Shown here: positions 1-8,980 of the stretch, piece after piece
Layout: each line of letters opens with the position of its first letter
Position numbering within the stretch: position 1 is the stretch's first letter
Assembly (NCBI RefSeq): GCF_003437035.1
Contig: NZ_QSRL01000003.1
Coordinates: forward strand, 77,343 to 141,342
Length of the DNA: 64,000 nucleotides
Direction of reading: 5' to 3'
From: Collinsella sp. TF08-11AT
GTDB lineage: Bacteria > Actinomycetota > Coriobacteriia > Coriobacteriales > Coriobacteriaceae
Translations under genes and position numbers: made by a program
Notes under the pieces: generated by a model
The model's input: the letters and a program-made list of their open reading frames with translations, nothing else
What the model was told of the DNA's origin: nothing
Databases searched by the model: none

Positions 1-368
1 ATTACCTTGGCGTGACCGTTGACGAGGTGCTCGAAGCCATGGAATCGTCCTCGGCCTATACCTCGGTGCCCATCGAGGCTCCCGGCGCGTCCGACTCCGA
101 CGATGCTCCCTCGATTCTCGATCGCTATGCCGACGACGACAACGAGCTCGACTTTACCGATGACCGTCTGGTAATCGAGGAAGCCATCCGCGATTTCTCG
201 CCTCGCGAGCGCGAGGTTATCGAGCTGCGTTTTGTGAAGGGCATGACCCAGATCGAGATTGCCAAGAAGCTGGGCATCTCGCAGGTGCAGGTTTCGCGTC
301 TGCTGCGCCGCACGCTTAAGAAGATTCAAGATAAGATTGACCCCGACGGAGTGATGGTTCGTTCATGA
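1..368 (+). CDS. RNA polymerase sigma factor, SigB/SigF/SigG type (5' truncated by the window)
   Basis: Only the C-terminal part is in the window; the frame is open back to base 3, reading YLG before a GTG at 12 that is probably internal. Residues after about 60 form region 4: SPREREVIELRF followed by a helix-turn-helix with GMTQIEIAKKLGISQVQVSR, which reads the -35 element. The serine- and aspartate-rich stretch before it is the region 3-4 linker. The stop overlaps the next start in an ATGA, so the two genes are co-translated. Family assignment rests on the VSRLLRR helix and the LGVTVDEVLEAM stretch typical of stress/sporulation-type sigma factors. Which stress it serves cannot be read here. 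Confidence 0.85.
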   Translation, partial: YLGVTVDEVLEAMESSSAYTSVPIEAPGASDSDDAPSILDRYADDDNELDFTDDRLVIEEAIRDFSPREREVIELRFVKGMTQIEIAKKLGISQVQVSRLLRRTLKKIQDKIDPDGVMVRS

Positions 369-1777
369 GTGAGCACCCCCAACAAATCGACCGCACGCTT
401 CGCGATACCCGCATTCTGACGCTGCGTATTTGGGGCGTCGTCGGCTGCATTGTCATCGCTGCCGTCATCTTTAACCTTATGGGCATCCTGGCACCGGTCA
501 TCGAGTTTCTCTCTGTCGGTTCCATCATCGCTTTTGTGATGTCTCCGATCACCAACTGGCTCGAGCATCACGGCGTCGGACGTGGCCTCGGTTCGCTCAT
601 CGCGCTCATTGTGGTTGTTGCCGTGCTCGTCGGCGTCGTCTGCATCCTATCGCCTATTTTGCTCGGTCAAATCATGGAAGTCCTGAGCCGCCTGCCCGAG
701 CAGCTTCGTGTTGCGGGTGGCGATCTCAACGAGATGCTCTCGCACGCCAAGACGCTCAACAACACGCCGCTCAAGGAGTATCTGGACGACAATCTTTCTT
801 CGCTGGTTACCGTAGCGTCCAAGTACGTCTCGCAAATCGCTGCTGAGCTCGGCCGCGGTGTGTTTCCGCTCATTACCAACACGGCCTCGCAGCTGTTCGT
901 CATCTTCCTGGGTCTGGTGCTTGCCTACTGGCTTGCCTGCGATTATCCCCGCATGCACCACGAGGTCTGCACCATCATCGGGCAGGAAAAAGAGACCTCG
1001 TACCGCTTTATGGTGGCCATTCTTTCGCGTTCGGTCGGCGGATACATACGTGGCATGGTCATCACATCGATCTGTGGCGGTTTTCTTGCCTTTATTGGTT
1101 TTACGATCATCGGCCATCCGTATGCAGCACTCATGGCTATCTTTACCGGCATTATGCACTTGGTTCCGGTTGTCGGTCCCTGGGTGAGCGCGGCGATCGC
1201 CACGGTGCTCGGTTTTATGTTCAGCCCTATGCTGGCGTTATGGACGCTTGTCGTGACCATGGTGGCTCAAAACGTCACCGATAATGTCATTTCGCCCAAG
1301 GTCATGCAGAGCTCGGTGCAGGTGCATCCCGTCATGAGCCTTACGGCACTCGTTATCGGTTCGGCACTCATGGGTCCCATCGGCATGGTTATCGCCATTC
1401 CGCTGTGCGCGGCCCTCAAGGGCATTTTCGTCTACTACTTTGAGAACGAGACCGGTTGTCAGCTCGTGGCATACGACGGCGCCGTGTTTAAGGGCACTCC
1501 GTATCGCGATACCGAGGGCAACCCGGTCGCCGCCTACGACGCGCTTGGAGACGATACGTTCATCTATGAGTCCGAGCTCATCGGCAACGAGACAGCACCC
1601 GAGGCCAAGGCCATGCCCAAGCCCGAGCTCGATAATCCCTGGATCAAGCTCTCGGGGCTTCAGCCCGACGCGACAGGCTTTTTCAAGAACCCCTTCGCCA
1701 AGGATGACGATTCCAATACGGACGACGACACCAAAACCGGCATCGACGGCTCCATGGACGATTCGGATTCCAAATAG
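365..1777 (+). CDS. AI-2E family transporter (DUF20/UPF0118 permease)
   Basis: A 470-aa polytopic membrane protein with about seven or eight hydrophobic segments between residues 20 and 360, including paired helices near 22-60, a central amphipathic region and the family-typical GIMHLVPVVGPW and DNVISPKVMQ stretches. The last ~110 residues are hydrophilic and acidic (DDDSNTDDDTK), so they form a cytoplasmic tail longer than usual. Members export or exchange small molecules; the AI-2 substrate is proven only for a few. The start overlaps the sigma factor stop by 4 nt. Substrate here is unknown. Confidence 0.85.
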   Translation: MSEHPQQIDRTLRDTRILTLRIWGVVGCIVIAAVIFNLMGILAPVIEFLSVGSIIAFVMSPITNWLEHHGVGRGLGSLIALIVVVAVLVGVVCILSPILLGQIMEVLSRLPEQLRVAGGDLNEMLSHAKTLNNTPLKEYLDDNLSSLVTVASKYVSQIAAELGRGVFPLITNTASQLFVIFLGLVLAYWLACDYPRMHHEVCTIIGQEKETSYRFMVAILSRSVGGYIRGMVITSICGGFLAFIGFTIIGHPYAALMAIFTGIMHLVPVVGPWVSAAIATVLGFMFSPMLALWTLVVTMVAQNVTDNVISPKVMQSSVQVHPVMSLTALVIGSALMGPIGMVIAIPLCAALKGIFVYYFENETGCQLVAYDGAVFKGTPYRDTEGNPVAAYDALGDDTFIYESELIGNETAPEAKAMPKPELDNPWIKLSGLQPDATGFFKNPFAKDDDSNTDDDTKTGIDGSMDDSDSK

Positions 1778-1783
1778 GCCCTG

Positions 1784-2023
1784 TTAGCGTTTCTTGATGT
1801 TGTAAATAACAATAAACGCGATCAAAGCGATTGATAAGGGGCCAGCCACATAGAAAAAGATGGCGTCAATTGCGCTTAGGGTGTAATACGCTTTATCGCC
1901 AGATGTTACTGCGTACAATGCGTAGCCAAATCTCGGCTGGTTCACATACCAGCTCGAGTAAGCGAAGATTGCTAAAAGGGCTACCGAGATTAGTGCATTC
2001 ACGACAAACCGTTTGCTATCCAT
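1784..2023 (-). CDS. Small two-helix membrane protein, unknown function
   Basis: 79 aa reading MDSKRFVVNALISVALLAIF at the N terminus. The start at 2023 is preferred over an upstream one because AAGGAG lies about 8 nt before it. There are two hydrophobic segments, about residues 8-25 and 51-73, with a short external loop containing tyrosines, and a basic IKKR end. It lies between convergent or divergent neighbours with its own ribosome site and appears monocistronic. I do not recognise a family. A superinfection or envelope role would be guesswork. Confidence 0.6.
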   Translation of the reverse strand: MDSKRFVVNALISVALLAIFAYSSWYVNQPRFGYALYAVTSGDKAYYTLSAIDAIFFYVAGPLSIALIAFIVIYNIKKR

Positions 2024-2118
2024 CGATCGCTCCTTCCGGACGATTCTTATATGAAATTTTACCGAAATCATTTTTTTTCAAAGTATTTGACAGACCTAAA
2101 TAACGTGCACTTTCGCTG

Positions 2119-2148
2119 GAGGGTCGCTGTTTGGCGGCCCTCTTTTTT
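2119..2148 (+). terminator. Intrinsic terminator upstream of alaS
   Basis: A 9-bp stem (GAGGGTCGC with GCGGCCCTC, one G-T pair), a 6-nt loop and six T. It lies about 70 nt before alaS and just before a plausible alaS promoter. It more likely ends upstream transcription than attenuates alaS. No T-box consensus is visible. Confidence 0.6.
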
Positions 2149-2174
2149 GCACGGGGGCGGTTGGATGGTAATAT
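2146..2174 (+). promoter_or_regulatory. Candidate alaS promoter
   Basis: TTTGCA (2146-2151), a 17-nt spacer, then TAATAT (2169-2174). The leader would be about 40 nt. The -35 matches consensus at four of six bases. Confidence 0.4.
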
Positions 2175-2220
2175 CGTTACGTTTGAACTGTTTCGATGTG
2201 AAACCGAGGAGATTCCCTCT

Positions 2221-4878
2221 ATGAGTGCTGACTACCCGTCAATGACTACGGCCGAGATCCGCTCCAAGTTCCTCAACTTCTTTGAGGAGCGCGGTCTTAA
2301 GCTCTATCCTTCTTCGTCCCTCGTCCCCGACGATCCTTCGCTGCTGCTTGCCAACGCCGGCATGAACCAGTTTAAGGAGTACTACCAGGGCAAGAAGACC
2401 ATGAAGGAGATCGGCGCGATCTCCTGCCAGAAGTGTGTCCGCACCAACGACATCGACTGCATCGGTGAGGACGGCCGTCACCTGTCCTTCTTTGAGATGC
2501 TCGGCGACTTCTCCTTTGGCGGCGTCTCCAAGCAGCAGGCCTGCGCTTGGGCCTTTGAGCTCATCACCAAGGAGTTCAAGCTGCCGCTCGACCGCCTGTA
2601 CTTCACCGTCTTTACCGAAGACGACGAGACCCACGACGTGTGGCGCTCTCTGGGCGTTGCCGAGGATCACATCTCCCGCCTGGGCGAGGACGACAACTTC
2701 TGGGCCGCTGGCCCCACCGGCCCCTGCGGTCCGTGCTCCGAGATCTACTTTGACATGGGCGAGGAGGTCGGTTGCGGCAGCCCCGACTGCAAGCCTGGCT
2801 GCGACTGCGATCGCTTCCTTGAGTTCTGGAACCTCGTGTTTACCCAGTACGACCGCCAGGAGGACGGCTCCATGCCGGAGCTGCCGCACCGCAACCTCGA
2901 TACGGGCATGGGTCTGGAGCGCATGGCCGCTATCATGCAGCACAAGACCGCTAACTACGACGGCGATCTGATGCAGCACCTCATCAAGCTCGGTGAGAAG
3001 ATCAGCGGCAAGACCTATGACGCCGACGATTACTCCGGTGCCAGCCGCTCCCTGCGCATCATCGCCGACCACTCCCGTGCCGTCGACTTTATGATCTCGG
3101 ACGGCATCCTGCCCGGTAACGAGGGCCGCGAGTACGTCCTGCGCCGCCTGCTCCGTCGTGCCGTGTTCCACGGTCGTCTGCTGGGCATCGAGGGCGCCTT
3201 CCTGACCAAGTTTATCGACGAGGTCAACGCTCAGATGGGCGAGGCTTATCCCGAGCTGCTCAAGAACGTCGCGCTCGTTAAGGGCATCGTCGCCTCCGAG
3301 GAGGAGCGTTTCTCAACGACGCTCGATAACGGCCGCGTTTACCTGGACGAGGCCCTGGCCGCGCTCGCCGACGGCGCTGTCCTTCCGGGCGATGTTGCCT
3401 TTAAGCTTCACGACACCTTTGGTTTCCCCATTGACCTGACTGTCGAGATCGCCGGCACCGCCGGTCACGACGTCGACATGGATGGCTTTACCGCTTGCAT
3501 GGAGGACCAGAAGGCCCGCGCCCGCGCCAACGCTAAGGGCGATGCCTGGGGTAGCTTTAACGACGTGTGGGTCGAGCTTTCCGACAAGGTTGCCGCGACC
3601 GAGTTCGACGGCTATGACAACGACGTCATCGATGGCGCCAAGGTTGTCGCCATCGTGAGCAACGGCGAGTCCGTCGAGTCCGTTGCCGCCGGCGAGGACG
3701 TCGAGGTCGTGCTCGACCGCACCCCGTTCTATGCCGAGATGGGTGGCCAGCAGGGCGACGCCGGCGAGCTTTCCGCCGAGGGCGTTGCGCTGACCATTTC
3801 CGATACCAAGAACCACAACGGCCTGTATGCCCACGTCGCCCACGTCGCCGAGGGCACGCTGACCGTTGGTGCTACCGTGACCGCCGCGCTCGACGCCGAG
3901 CGCCGTGGCTTCCTGCGTCGCAACCACACCGCCACGCACCTGCTCGACGCCGCGCTTAAGCAGGTCCTGGGCGAGCATGTCTCCCAGGCTGGCTCGTTGG
4001 TGACGCCCGAGCACCTGCGCTTTGACTTCACGCACTTCGAGGCTCTGTCCTCCGAGCAGCTCAAGGCTGTCGAGGACCTGGTCAACCAGCAGATCTTCGC
4101 TTCCAAGCCGGTTGTGACCCGCGTCATGGGCATCGACGAGGCCAAGGCCGCCGGTGCTGTCGCCCTCTTTGGCGAGAAGTACGGCGACGTCGTCCGCGTT
4201 GTCTCCGTGGGCGCCGAGGACCAGCCGTTCTCCCGCGAGCTCTGCGGTGGCACGCATGCCGCCAACACCGCCGAGATCGGTCTGTTCAAGATCATCTCCG
4301 AGTCTTCCACGGGCTCCAACGTCCGCCGTATCGAGGCCGTGACCTCCAAGGGCGCCCTCGATTACATGGCCGACCGCCTGGCGCTCGTTGACGCCGCTGC
4401 CGCTGCGCTCAAGTGCCGCGTTGACGAGGTTCCCGCCCGCGTGGAGAACCTGCAGGCCGAGCTGCGCGAGACTTCCAACAAGCTCAAGAAGGCACTCACC
4501 GGTGGCTCTTCCGACGCCATCTCCGGCGCCATCGAGGGTGCCGTCGAGGTCAATGGCTACAAGCTCGTCGTCGCTGAGCTCCAGGGCCTTGAAGCTGCCG
4601 ACCTGCGCAACGTCTGGGATACCGTGCACCAGAAGGTCGCCGGCCCCGTCGCCTGCGTCGTCGCTAGCGTGACCGAAAAGGGCACCCCGGCCCTGCTCGC
4701 TGCCGGCTCCGATGACGCCGTCAAGGCCGGTTTCCACGCCGGTAACGTGATCAAGCAGATCGCGGGCCTGGTCGACGGTCGTGGTGGCGGTCGTCCCAAC
4801 ATGGCCCAGGCTGGCGGCAAGAATGCTGCCGGTATCGCCGATGCCCTCGCGGCTGCCAAGACCGCGCTCGGCGCTTAA
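2221..4878 (+). CDS. alaS: Alanyl-tRNA synthetase
   Basis: Charges tRNA-Ala with alanine in the cytoplasm. The 885-aa length is normal. The start at 2221 follows a GAGGAG site and gives the usual beginning (TAEIRSKFLNFFEERG). The class II catalytic domain shows LLANAGMNQFK and SFFEMLGDFSFGG. The editing domain has RRNHTATHLLDAAL and the metal-binding ELCGGTH. The DHHA1 C-terminal domain ends with GGGRPNMAQAGGKN. A gene-sized antisense frame covers it but is a codon-bias shadow. It is followed closely by ruvX and mltG, probably as one transcript. Confidence 0.97.
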   Translation: MSADYPSMTTAEIRSKFLNFFEERGLKLYPSSSLVPDDPSLLLANAGMNQFKEYYQGKKTMKEIGAISCQKCVRTNDIDCIGEDGRHLSFFEMLGDFSFGGVSKQQACAWAFELITKEFKLPLDRLYFTVFTEDDETHDVWRSLGVAEDHISRLGEDDNFWAAGPTGPCGPCSEIYFDMGEEVGCGSPDCKPGCDCDRFLEFWNLVFTQYDRQEDGSMPELPHRNLDTGMGLERMAAIMQHKTANYDGDLMQHLIKLGEKISGKTYDADDYSGASRSLRIIADHSRAVDFMISDGILPGNEGREYVLRRLLRRAVFHGRLLGIEGAFLTKFIDEVNAQMGEAYPELLKNVALVKGIVASEEERFSTTLDNGRVYLDEALAALADGAVLPGDVAFKLHDTFGFPIDLTVEIAGTAGHDVDMDGFTACMEDQKARARANAKGDAWGSFNDVWVELSDKVAATEFDGYDNDVIDGAKVVAIVSNGESVESVAAGEDVEVVLDRTPFYAEMGGQQGDAGELSAEGVALTISDTKNHNGLYAHVAHVAEGTLTVGATVTAALDAERRGFLRRNHTATHLLDAALKQVLGEHVSQAGSLVTPEHLRFDFTHFEALSSEQLKAVEDLVNQQIFASKPVVTRVMGIDEAKAAGAVALFGEKYGDVVRVVSVGAEDQPFSRELCGGTHAANTAEIGLFKIISESSTGSNVRRIEAVTSKGALDYMADRLALVDAAAAALKCRVDEVPARVENLQAELRETSNKLKKALTGGSSDAISGAIEGAVEVNGYKLVVAELQGLEAADLRNVWDTVHQKVAGPVACVVASVTEKGTPALLAAGSDDAVKAGFHAGNVIKQIAGLVDGRGGGRPNMAQAGGKNAAGIADALAAAKTALGA

Positions 4879-4887
4879 GTAGTCGCT

Positions 4888-5316
4888 GTGGTCGCGCTCG
4901 CGCTGGACATAGGGGAGACCCGGATTGGCATTGCCGTCTCTAGCCGTGATGGCAAGATGGCAATGCCCGTCAAGGTGCTCCCGGCTGCCGAGGTCACTGG
5001 CATGGCCAAGACGTTCCGTTACCTGGTTGAGGACTATGAGCCCGATATCCTGGTAAGCGGACGTCCCTTGACCATGGCCGGTGAGCCCGGCCCCCAGGCC
5101 GAGCGCGTTGCCGCCGTTGCGCAAAAGATTGCCCAAGAGCTCGATCTTCCGCTTGAGTTTGAGGATGAGCGCCTGTCCTCGCAAGAGGCAAAGCGTATCC
5201 TGCGCGAGCAGGGACTCAACGAAAAGCAGATGAGGGGCAAGATTGACATGATCGCCGCCAGCCTGTTCTTGCAGACGTGGCTCGATCGCAAAAACGAGGA
5301 GGTTTCGCATGCCTAG
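4888..5316 (+). CDS. ruvX: Putative pre-16S rRNA nuclease / Holliday junction resolvase-like YqgF
   Basis: 142 aa with an RNase H-like fold. ALDIGETRIGIAVSS carries the first catalytic Asp (residue 7), and DERLSSQEAKRIL the conserved late acidic motif; a final Asp lies in KIDMIAASLFLQ. The family matures the 16S rRNA 5' end. It starts with GTG nine nt after the alaS stop with only a weak ribosome site. The alaS-yqgF-mltG order is common in Gram-positive bacteria. Confidence 0.92.
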   Translation: MVALALDIGETRIGIAVSSRDGKMAMPVKVLPAAEVTGMAKTFRYLVEDYEPDILVSGRPLTMAGEPGPQAERVAAVAQKIAQELDLPLEFEDERLSSQEAKRILREQGLNEKQMRGKIDMIAASLFLQTWLDRKNEEVSHA

Positions 5317-6700
5317 CGCTTCCGATCCGCGCCAGCCGAATCGCCAGGGGCAGCCTACGCCGCGCCCTGTATCGTCCGGCCAGCGTCCGATGCAACCGAC
5401 GCAGCGTGCGGCTCAGCCTGCTGCTCGTCCCGCACAGCCCTCCTCTCGTGCAGCACAATCTGCTCAGCGTCCTGCCCAACAGCCCGCTGCCCGCGTAGCC
5501 CGGCCCGCAAGCGGTACCCGCTTTAAGCAGCAGGCGCCCACGCAGCGTGCGCAGGCGCCTCAATCGCATGCGCGTACACATCATGCTCACGGCACACATG
5601 GCGTAGCTCCGGCCACGCGCTCGAGCTATAACACGCATGCCCGCCGTGGCGTCCAAAAGAAAAGCTCTCCGGTGCCTATGATTATCGGTGGCGTCATCGC
5701 CGTGCTTGCACTTGTCGCGATCGTTTTCTTTGTCGTGCCAGCCGTCAAGGGCTTCTTTGCCGGCGAGGATGCGAAAGTTGCTGCTGGCCAGCAAGTTACT
5801 ATCACGATTCCCGATGGCGCCTCGGGTGATACCATCGCTTCGATTCTCTCCGAGAACCATATCGTCGAAGACCCCAAGGATTATTATGCGGCGGTCAAAA
5901 AGCTCAATGCCGATATGTCGCTTAAGCCTGGCGCCTACTCGTTTACCACGCTCATGGACGCGACCAAGGTTGTCCAGCAGCTCATGGAGGGGCCCAATGC
6001 CGGCTCCGATGCGCTGACTATCCCTGAGGGCCTAACGGTCGACCAGGTCGCCGATCGCGTGGCCGCGGCATACGACAGCATCTCCAAGGAAGACTTCCTT
6101 AACCAGGCCAAGGCGAGCAATTATGTGAATGATTACGCTTTCCTTAAAGATGCCGCGAACGATTCGCTCGAGGGCTTCCTATTCCCCAAGACCTATTCGT
6201 TGGGTAAGGACCCGTCTGCCGATGATGTGATTCGCGCCATGCTTGACCAGTTCAACGCCGAGTATAAGTCGCTTGACTTTGCCAGCTGCGAGGCCAAGAT
6301 CAAGGAGCGCTATGGCGTGGAGATGTCCGATTACGACATCGTTAACCTTGCCTCGATCGTCGAGCGCGAGGGCCTCAACGCCGATCAGCGCGCGCATGTG
6401 GCTTCGGTTTTCTATAACCGTCTGGCGGGCAAGCTCGATGGCCTGCGTTACCTCAATAGCGATGCGACCATGATGTATGTCACCGGCGGCGAGGTTACCG
6501 CCGACGACCTGCAGAGCGATAGTCCGTATAACACCTATAAGCATGAAGGCCTGCCGCCCACGCCCATCTGCTCTCCGTCGCTCGAGGCGCTCAAGGCTAG
6601 CCTTGAGCCGACCGACTCTGATGACCTGTATTTCTACATTACACAGGACGAGGAGTATTTCTCGAAGACCTACGAAGAGCACCAACAGTCTTGGAATTGA
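5309..6700 (+). CDS. mltG: Endolytic murein transglycosylase MltG (YceG-like)
   Basis: Cleaves nascent glycan strands at the outer face of the membrane. 463 aa: residues 1-120 are a cytoplasmic tail rich in Pro, Gln, Ala and Arg; one membrane helix at about 122-145; then a LysM-like region and the YceG catalytic domain. The catalytic Glu is in LASIVEREG (E352). The conserved RYLNSDATMMY and SPYNTYKHEGLPPTPI motifs follow. The start overlaps ruvX by 8 nt. The long low-complexity tail is larger than in most homologues. Confidence 0.93.
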   Translation: MPSASDPRQPNRQGQPTPRPVSSGQRPMQPTQRAAQPAARPAQPSSRAAQSAQRPAQQPAARVARPASGTRFKQQAPTQRAQAPQSHARTHHAHGTHGVAPATRSSYNTHARRGVQKKSSPVPMIIGGVIAVLALVAIVFFVVPAVKGFFAGEDAKVAAGQQVTITIPDGASGDTIASILSENHIVEDPKDYYAAVKKLNADMSLKPGAYSFTTLMDATKVVQQLMEGPNAGSDALTIPEGLTVDQVADRVAAAYDSISKEDFLNQAKASNYVNDYAFLKDAANDSLEGFLFPKTYSLGKDPSADDVIRAMLDQFNAEYKSLDFASCEAKIKERYGVEMSDYDIVNLASIVEREGLNADQRAHVASVFYNRLAGKLDGLRYLNSDATMMYVTGGEVTADDLQSDSPYNTYKHEGLPPTPICSPSLEALKASLEPTDSDDLYFYITQDEEYFSKTYEEHQQSWN

Positions 6701-6702
6701 TC

Positions 6703-7200
6703 ATGAGGATTTTTAGCCCCAAACGATATGTTGCCTCAGTTGACCGCATCGACCTCGATACCCTGTGGGCCGACGGCAAACGCGCCATTCTACTCGACCG
6801 CGATAACACTCTGGTGCCGCGCGATACCGAGCAGGTTCCCGCTGCGGTTTCAGCTTGGCTCGAAGCCGCCCATGCCAAGGGCTTTAAGCTGTGTATGGTG
6901 TCCAATAACTGGCATCGCGACCAGGTCATGGCATCGGCGCGCGAGCTGGGGCTCGAGGCTATCAGCCACGCCATGAAGCCCGCCCCGTTTGCCCTGAAGG
7001 CGGGTCTTAAGCGTCTGGGCGCCACGACAGACGAGGCGGTGCTGATCGGCGATCAGCTGTACACGGACGTGTGGAGCGGTAATTTTGCCGGCGTTGACAC
7101 TATTCTGGTCAAGCCGCAGGCGACCCAGGACCTGTGGTACACGCAGATCTTCCGTATCTTTGAGCGCCGGGCCCTGCGCGACCTTCCCTGCGAGGAATAG
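6703..7200 (+). CDS. yqeG: YqeG family HAD-IIIA phosphatase
   Basis: 165 aa. HAD motif I is LLDRDNTLVP (DxDxT), motif II is in MVSNNW, and motif IV is GDQLYTDVWSGN. YqeG proteins are small phosphatases of the haloacid dehalogenase superfamily, usually linked to phosphatidylglycerophosphate dephosphorylation or ribosome-related clusters. The ATG at 6703 begins 2 nt after the mltG stop, preferred over a TTG at 6691 that would overlap. It is followed closely by aroK. Confidence 0.88.
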   Translation: MRIFSPKRYVASVDRIDLDTLWADGKRAILLDRDNTLVPRDTEQVPAAVSAWLEAAHAKGFKLCMVSNNWHRDQVMASARELGLEAISHAMKPAPFALKAGLKRLGATTDEAVLIGDQLYTDVWSGNFAGVDTILVKPQATQDLWYTQIFRIFERRALRDLPCEE

Positions 7201-7208
7201 GTTTCGCC

Positions 7209-7742
7209 ATGTCTCAGCACATCAAACACGGCTGCGACCATATCTTCTTTATCGGCTTTTTGGGCGCGGGCAAGTCGACGCTTGCGCGCAACGTGGGCAC
7301 TATGTTCAAGCGTCGATTCGTCGATACCGATCGTTTGGTTGTGCGTCGATGCGGCAAGTCGGTGACCGAGATATTTGAGACCGAGGGCGAGGATCGTTTT
7401 CGTGAACTCGAGACCTCGGCACTCCGTTCGCTTCAAAGCGAGCGCAGCCTGCTGGTATCGTGCGGGGGTGGCATCGTCGAGACGCCGGTGAACATTGAGC
7501 TGATGCACGAGATGGGTACCTGTGTGTACCTCGAAGGCGACTTTGAGGACTCGTTGCGCCAGATTCGCCGCTCCGATACCCGGCCCGATTTCCGCTCGCC
7601 CGAGCACGCTGCGCGCCTGTTTGAGCATCGCCGTCCGCTGTATCGCCGGGCCGCCGATATTACCCTTGATATTCGCAACAAGTCCTTCGAGGACGTTTCC
7701 TACCTTTGTGCCGAGATGCTTTTGGAGCGTGGACTGCTATGA
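7209..7742 (+). CDS. aroK: Shikimate kinase
   Basis: Phosphorylates shikimate in chorismate synthesis. 177 aa with Walker A GFLGAGKST (16-24), the shikimate-binding D and R in FVDTDRLVV and EDRFRELE, and the GGG motif in SCGGGIVE. The LID arginine region is RRSDTRPDF. The start is an ATG just after the yqeG stop, and the stop overlaps the next gene by ATGA, so it is coupled to the aroB-like gene. Confidence 0.94.
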   Translation: MSQHIKHGCDHIFFIGFLGAGKSTLARNVGTMFKRRFVDTDRLVVRRCGKSVTEIFETEGEDRFRELETSALRSLQSERSLLVSCGGGIVETPVNIELMHEMGTCVYLEGDFEDSLRQIRRSDTRPDFRSPEHAARLFEHRRPLYRRAADITLDIRNKSFEDVSYLCAEMLLERGLL

Positions 7743-8848
7743 TTCGCCGTCAACTTATCAATTTCCAAAACCGCAGCGTCGATGTCCGCGTCGGATTGGG
7801 CGCGTTCGAGGAGCTGCCGCGCATGTTTGCCTCGGCTGTGGGCAAGCCCAAGCGCGCGATGGTGGTTTGGAACGACGCCACATCCGAGCGATTTGGCGAG
7901 GTTGTCGAGCATGCACTGGTTGACGCCGGTTTTGCCGTGTCGCTGCTCGTCCTCGAGGTTTCCCCTGCTGGTGCTACTCTTGCCGATGCCGATACCGTCT
8001 TTGGCGCCCTGTCGGCTAACGGCATTACCTGCGACGATCTCGTTGTCGCTGTCGGCGACACGGCGACCTGCTCGGTCGTTTGCTGGTGTGCCAATCAGTG
8101 GTGCGGTCGCACCGAGTGCGCCTTGCTGCCGACGACGTTCGACGCCATGCTCACGGTCGCGACGACCATGAAGCCGCTCGTCGCCTCGTCGGCGCATGCG
8201 CTTCCCGCTATCGCGTTCCGTCCCGAGCCGGGCTTGGTCGTGTGTGACCTCGACCTTGTACGCGAGGCGGACCCCGAGGATCTCAAGCTCGGCTATGCGG
8301 TGCTCGTTGTCACCATGCTTTCGAGCAGCAAGTCCCGCTGGAATCAGTTTACTGAGACCGTCCCCGAGATTCTCTCGGGCGAGGAGGTTGCGCTCGTCAA
8401 TGCCGTTCAGTGGTCTCAGACTGCCCGCAAGGACGTACTGATGGCCACGAACCCGAGCGCCCGCCATGCGCTCGATTTTGGCAAGACGGGGGAGCGCACC
8501 CTGCGCGCCTGCTTGGGCGATGCCGCTTCGCAGGTCCCTGCCTACCAGCTGTCGTCCGAGGGCATGCGCTTTGAGGCGCGCCTCGCCCATGATGCCTGCG
8601 ACTTCGATATCGATTACGTTTTTGAGGTCGATGACTGCCTGGAGGACTTTGGTATCGAGGAACTTGCCTTCGATCTGGAGCCTGTCGCATATATCGAGGA
8701 GTTCCGCAGGCAGCAGTTTGCCCGCTCAAACCGTAGCATGTTGCCGCTGCCCGCGGCACTCGGCGCCATTCGTCTAACGAGCGTTGAGGACGAGGTTCTT
8801 GAGCGCCATGTTCACGCCTACTTGGCTTCTCGCAAAGATCTTCTCTAG
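7739..8848 (+). CDS. Degenerate 3-dehydroquinate synthase-like protein
   Basis: 369 aa, the length of AroB and placed directly after aroK with a 4-nt overlap. Landmarks of the fold remain: LPTT (130-133), GLVVCDLDL (165-173) and LDFG (245-248). The catalytic set does not. The glycine-rich NAD loop reads GDTATC (106-111). The Zn-ligand Glu and catalytic Lys segment reads GYAVLVVT (185-192). The HTFGH motif reads KTGER. The third Zn ligand, in the usual LHGEA, is replaced in LSSEG (271-275). By eye all three metal ligands are lost. The frame is intact and uses normal codons, so this looks like a maintained non-enzymatic relative, not a decaying gene. Confidence 0.75.
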   Translation: MIRRQLINFQNRSVDVRVGLGAFEELPRMFASAVGKPKRAMVVWNDATSERFGEVVEHALVDAGFAVSLLVLEVSPAGATLADADTVFGALSANGITCDDLVVAVGDTATCSVVCWCANQWCGRTECALLPTTFDAMLTVATTMKPLVASSAHALPAIAFRPEPGLVVCDLDLVREADPEDLKLGYAVLVVTMLSSSKSRWNQFTETVPEILSGEEVALVNAVQWSQTARKDVLMATNPSARHALDFGKTGERTLRACLGDAASQVPAYQLSSEGMRFEARLAHDACDFDIDYVFEVDDCLEDFGIEELAFDLEPVAYIEEFRRQQFARSNRSMLPLPAALGAIRLTSVEDEVLERHVHAYLASRKDLL

Positions 8849-8885
8849 GATTTATTGACATCCATCGTCTTTCGTATCATGTTGA

Positions 8886-8950
8886 GGGGCGGGTTTTCAA
8901 TCGGTTGCGGATCGCATGCGATTCCGTCGTTCGGTTGAGACCCGTCCCGT
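8886..8950 (+). other. Long imperfect hairpin in the leader of the M24 peptidase gene
   Basis: The arms GGGGCGGGTTTTCAA and TTGAGACCCGTCCC pair with one bulge and enclose a second hairpin around TCGCATGCGA. No T-run follows, so a simple terminator is unlikely. A TTGACA at 8855-8860 lies just upstream and could be the -35 of the promoter. Confidence 0.45.
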
Positions 8951-8980
8951 CTATATAGAGACAACAAGAAAGGAAACTGC

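Noticed and set aside
2100-2220. T-box riboswitch before alaS
   Set aside because: A terminator is present but no T-box AGGGUGGNACCGCG consensus or specifier loop can be seen, and a promoter-like element follows the terminator.
3313-5310. 665-aa open frame on the reverse strand opposite alaS and ruvX
   Set aside because: Shadow of strong codon bias in real genes: long stretches of Gly, Leu, Val, Asp and His without any domain, and antisense to two clear housekeeping genes.
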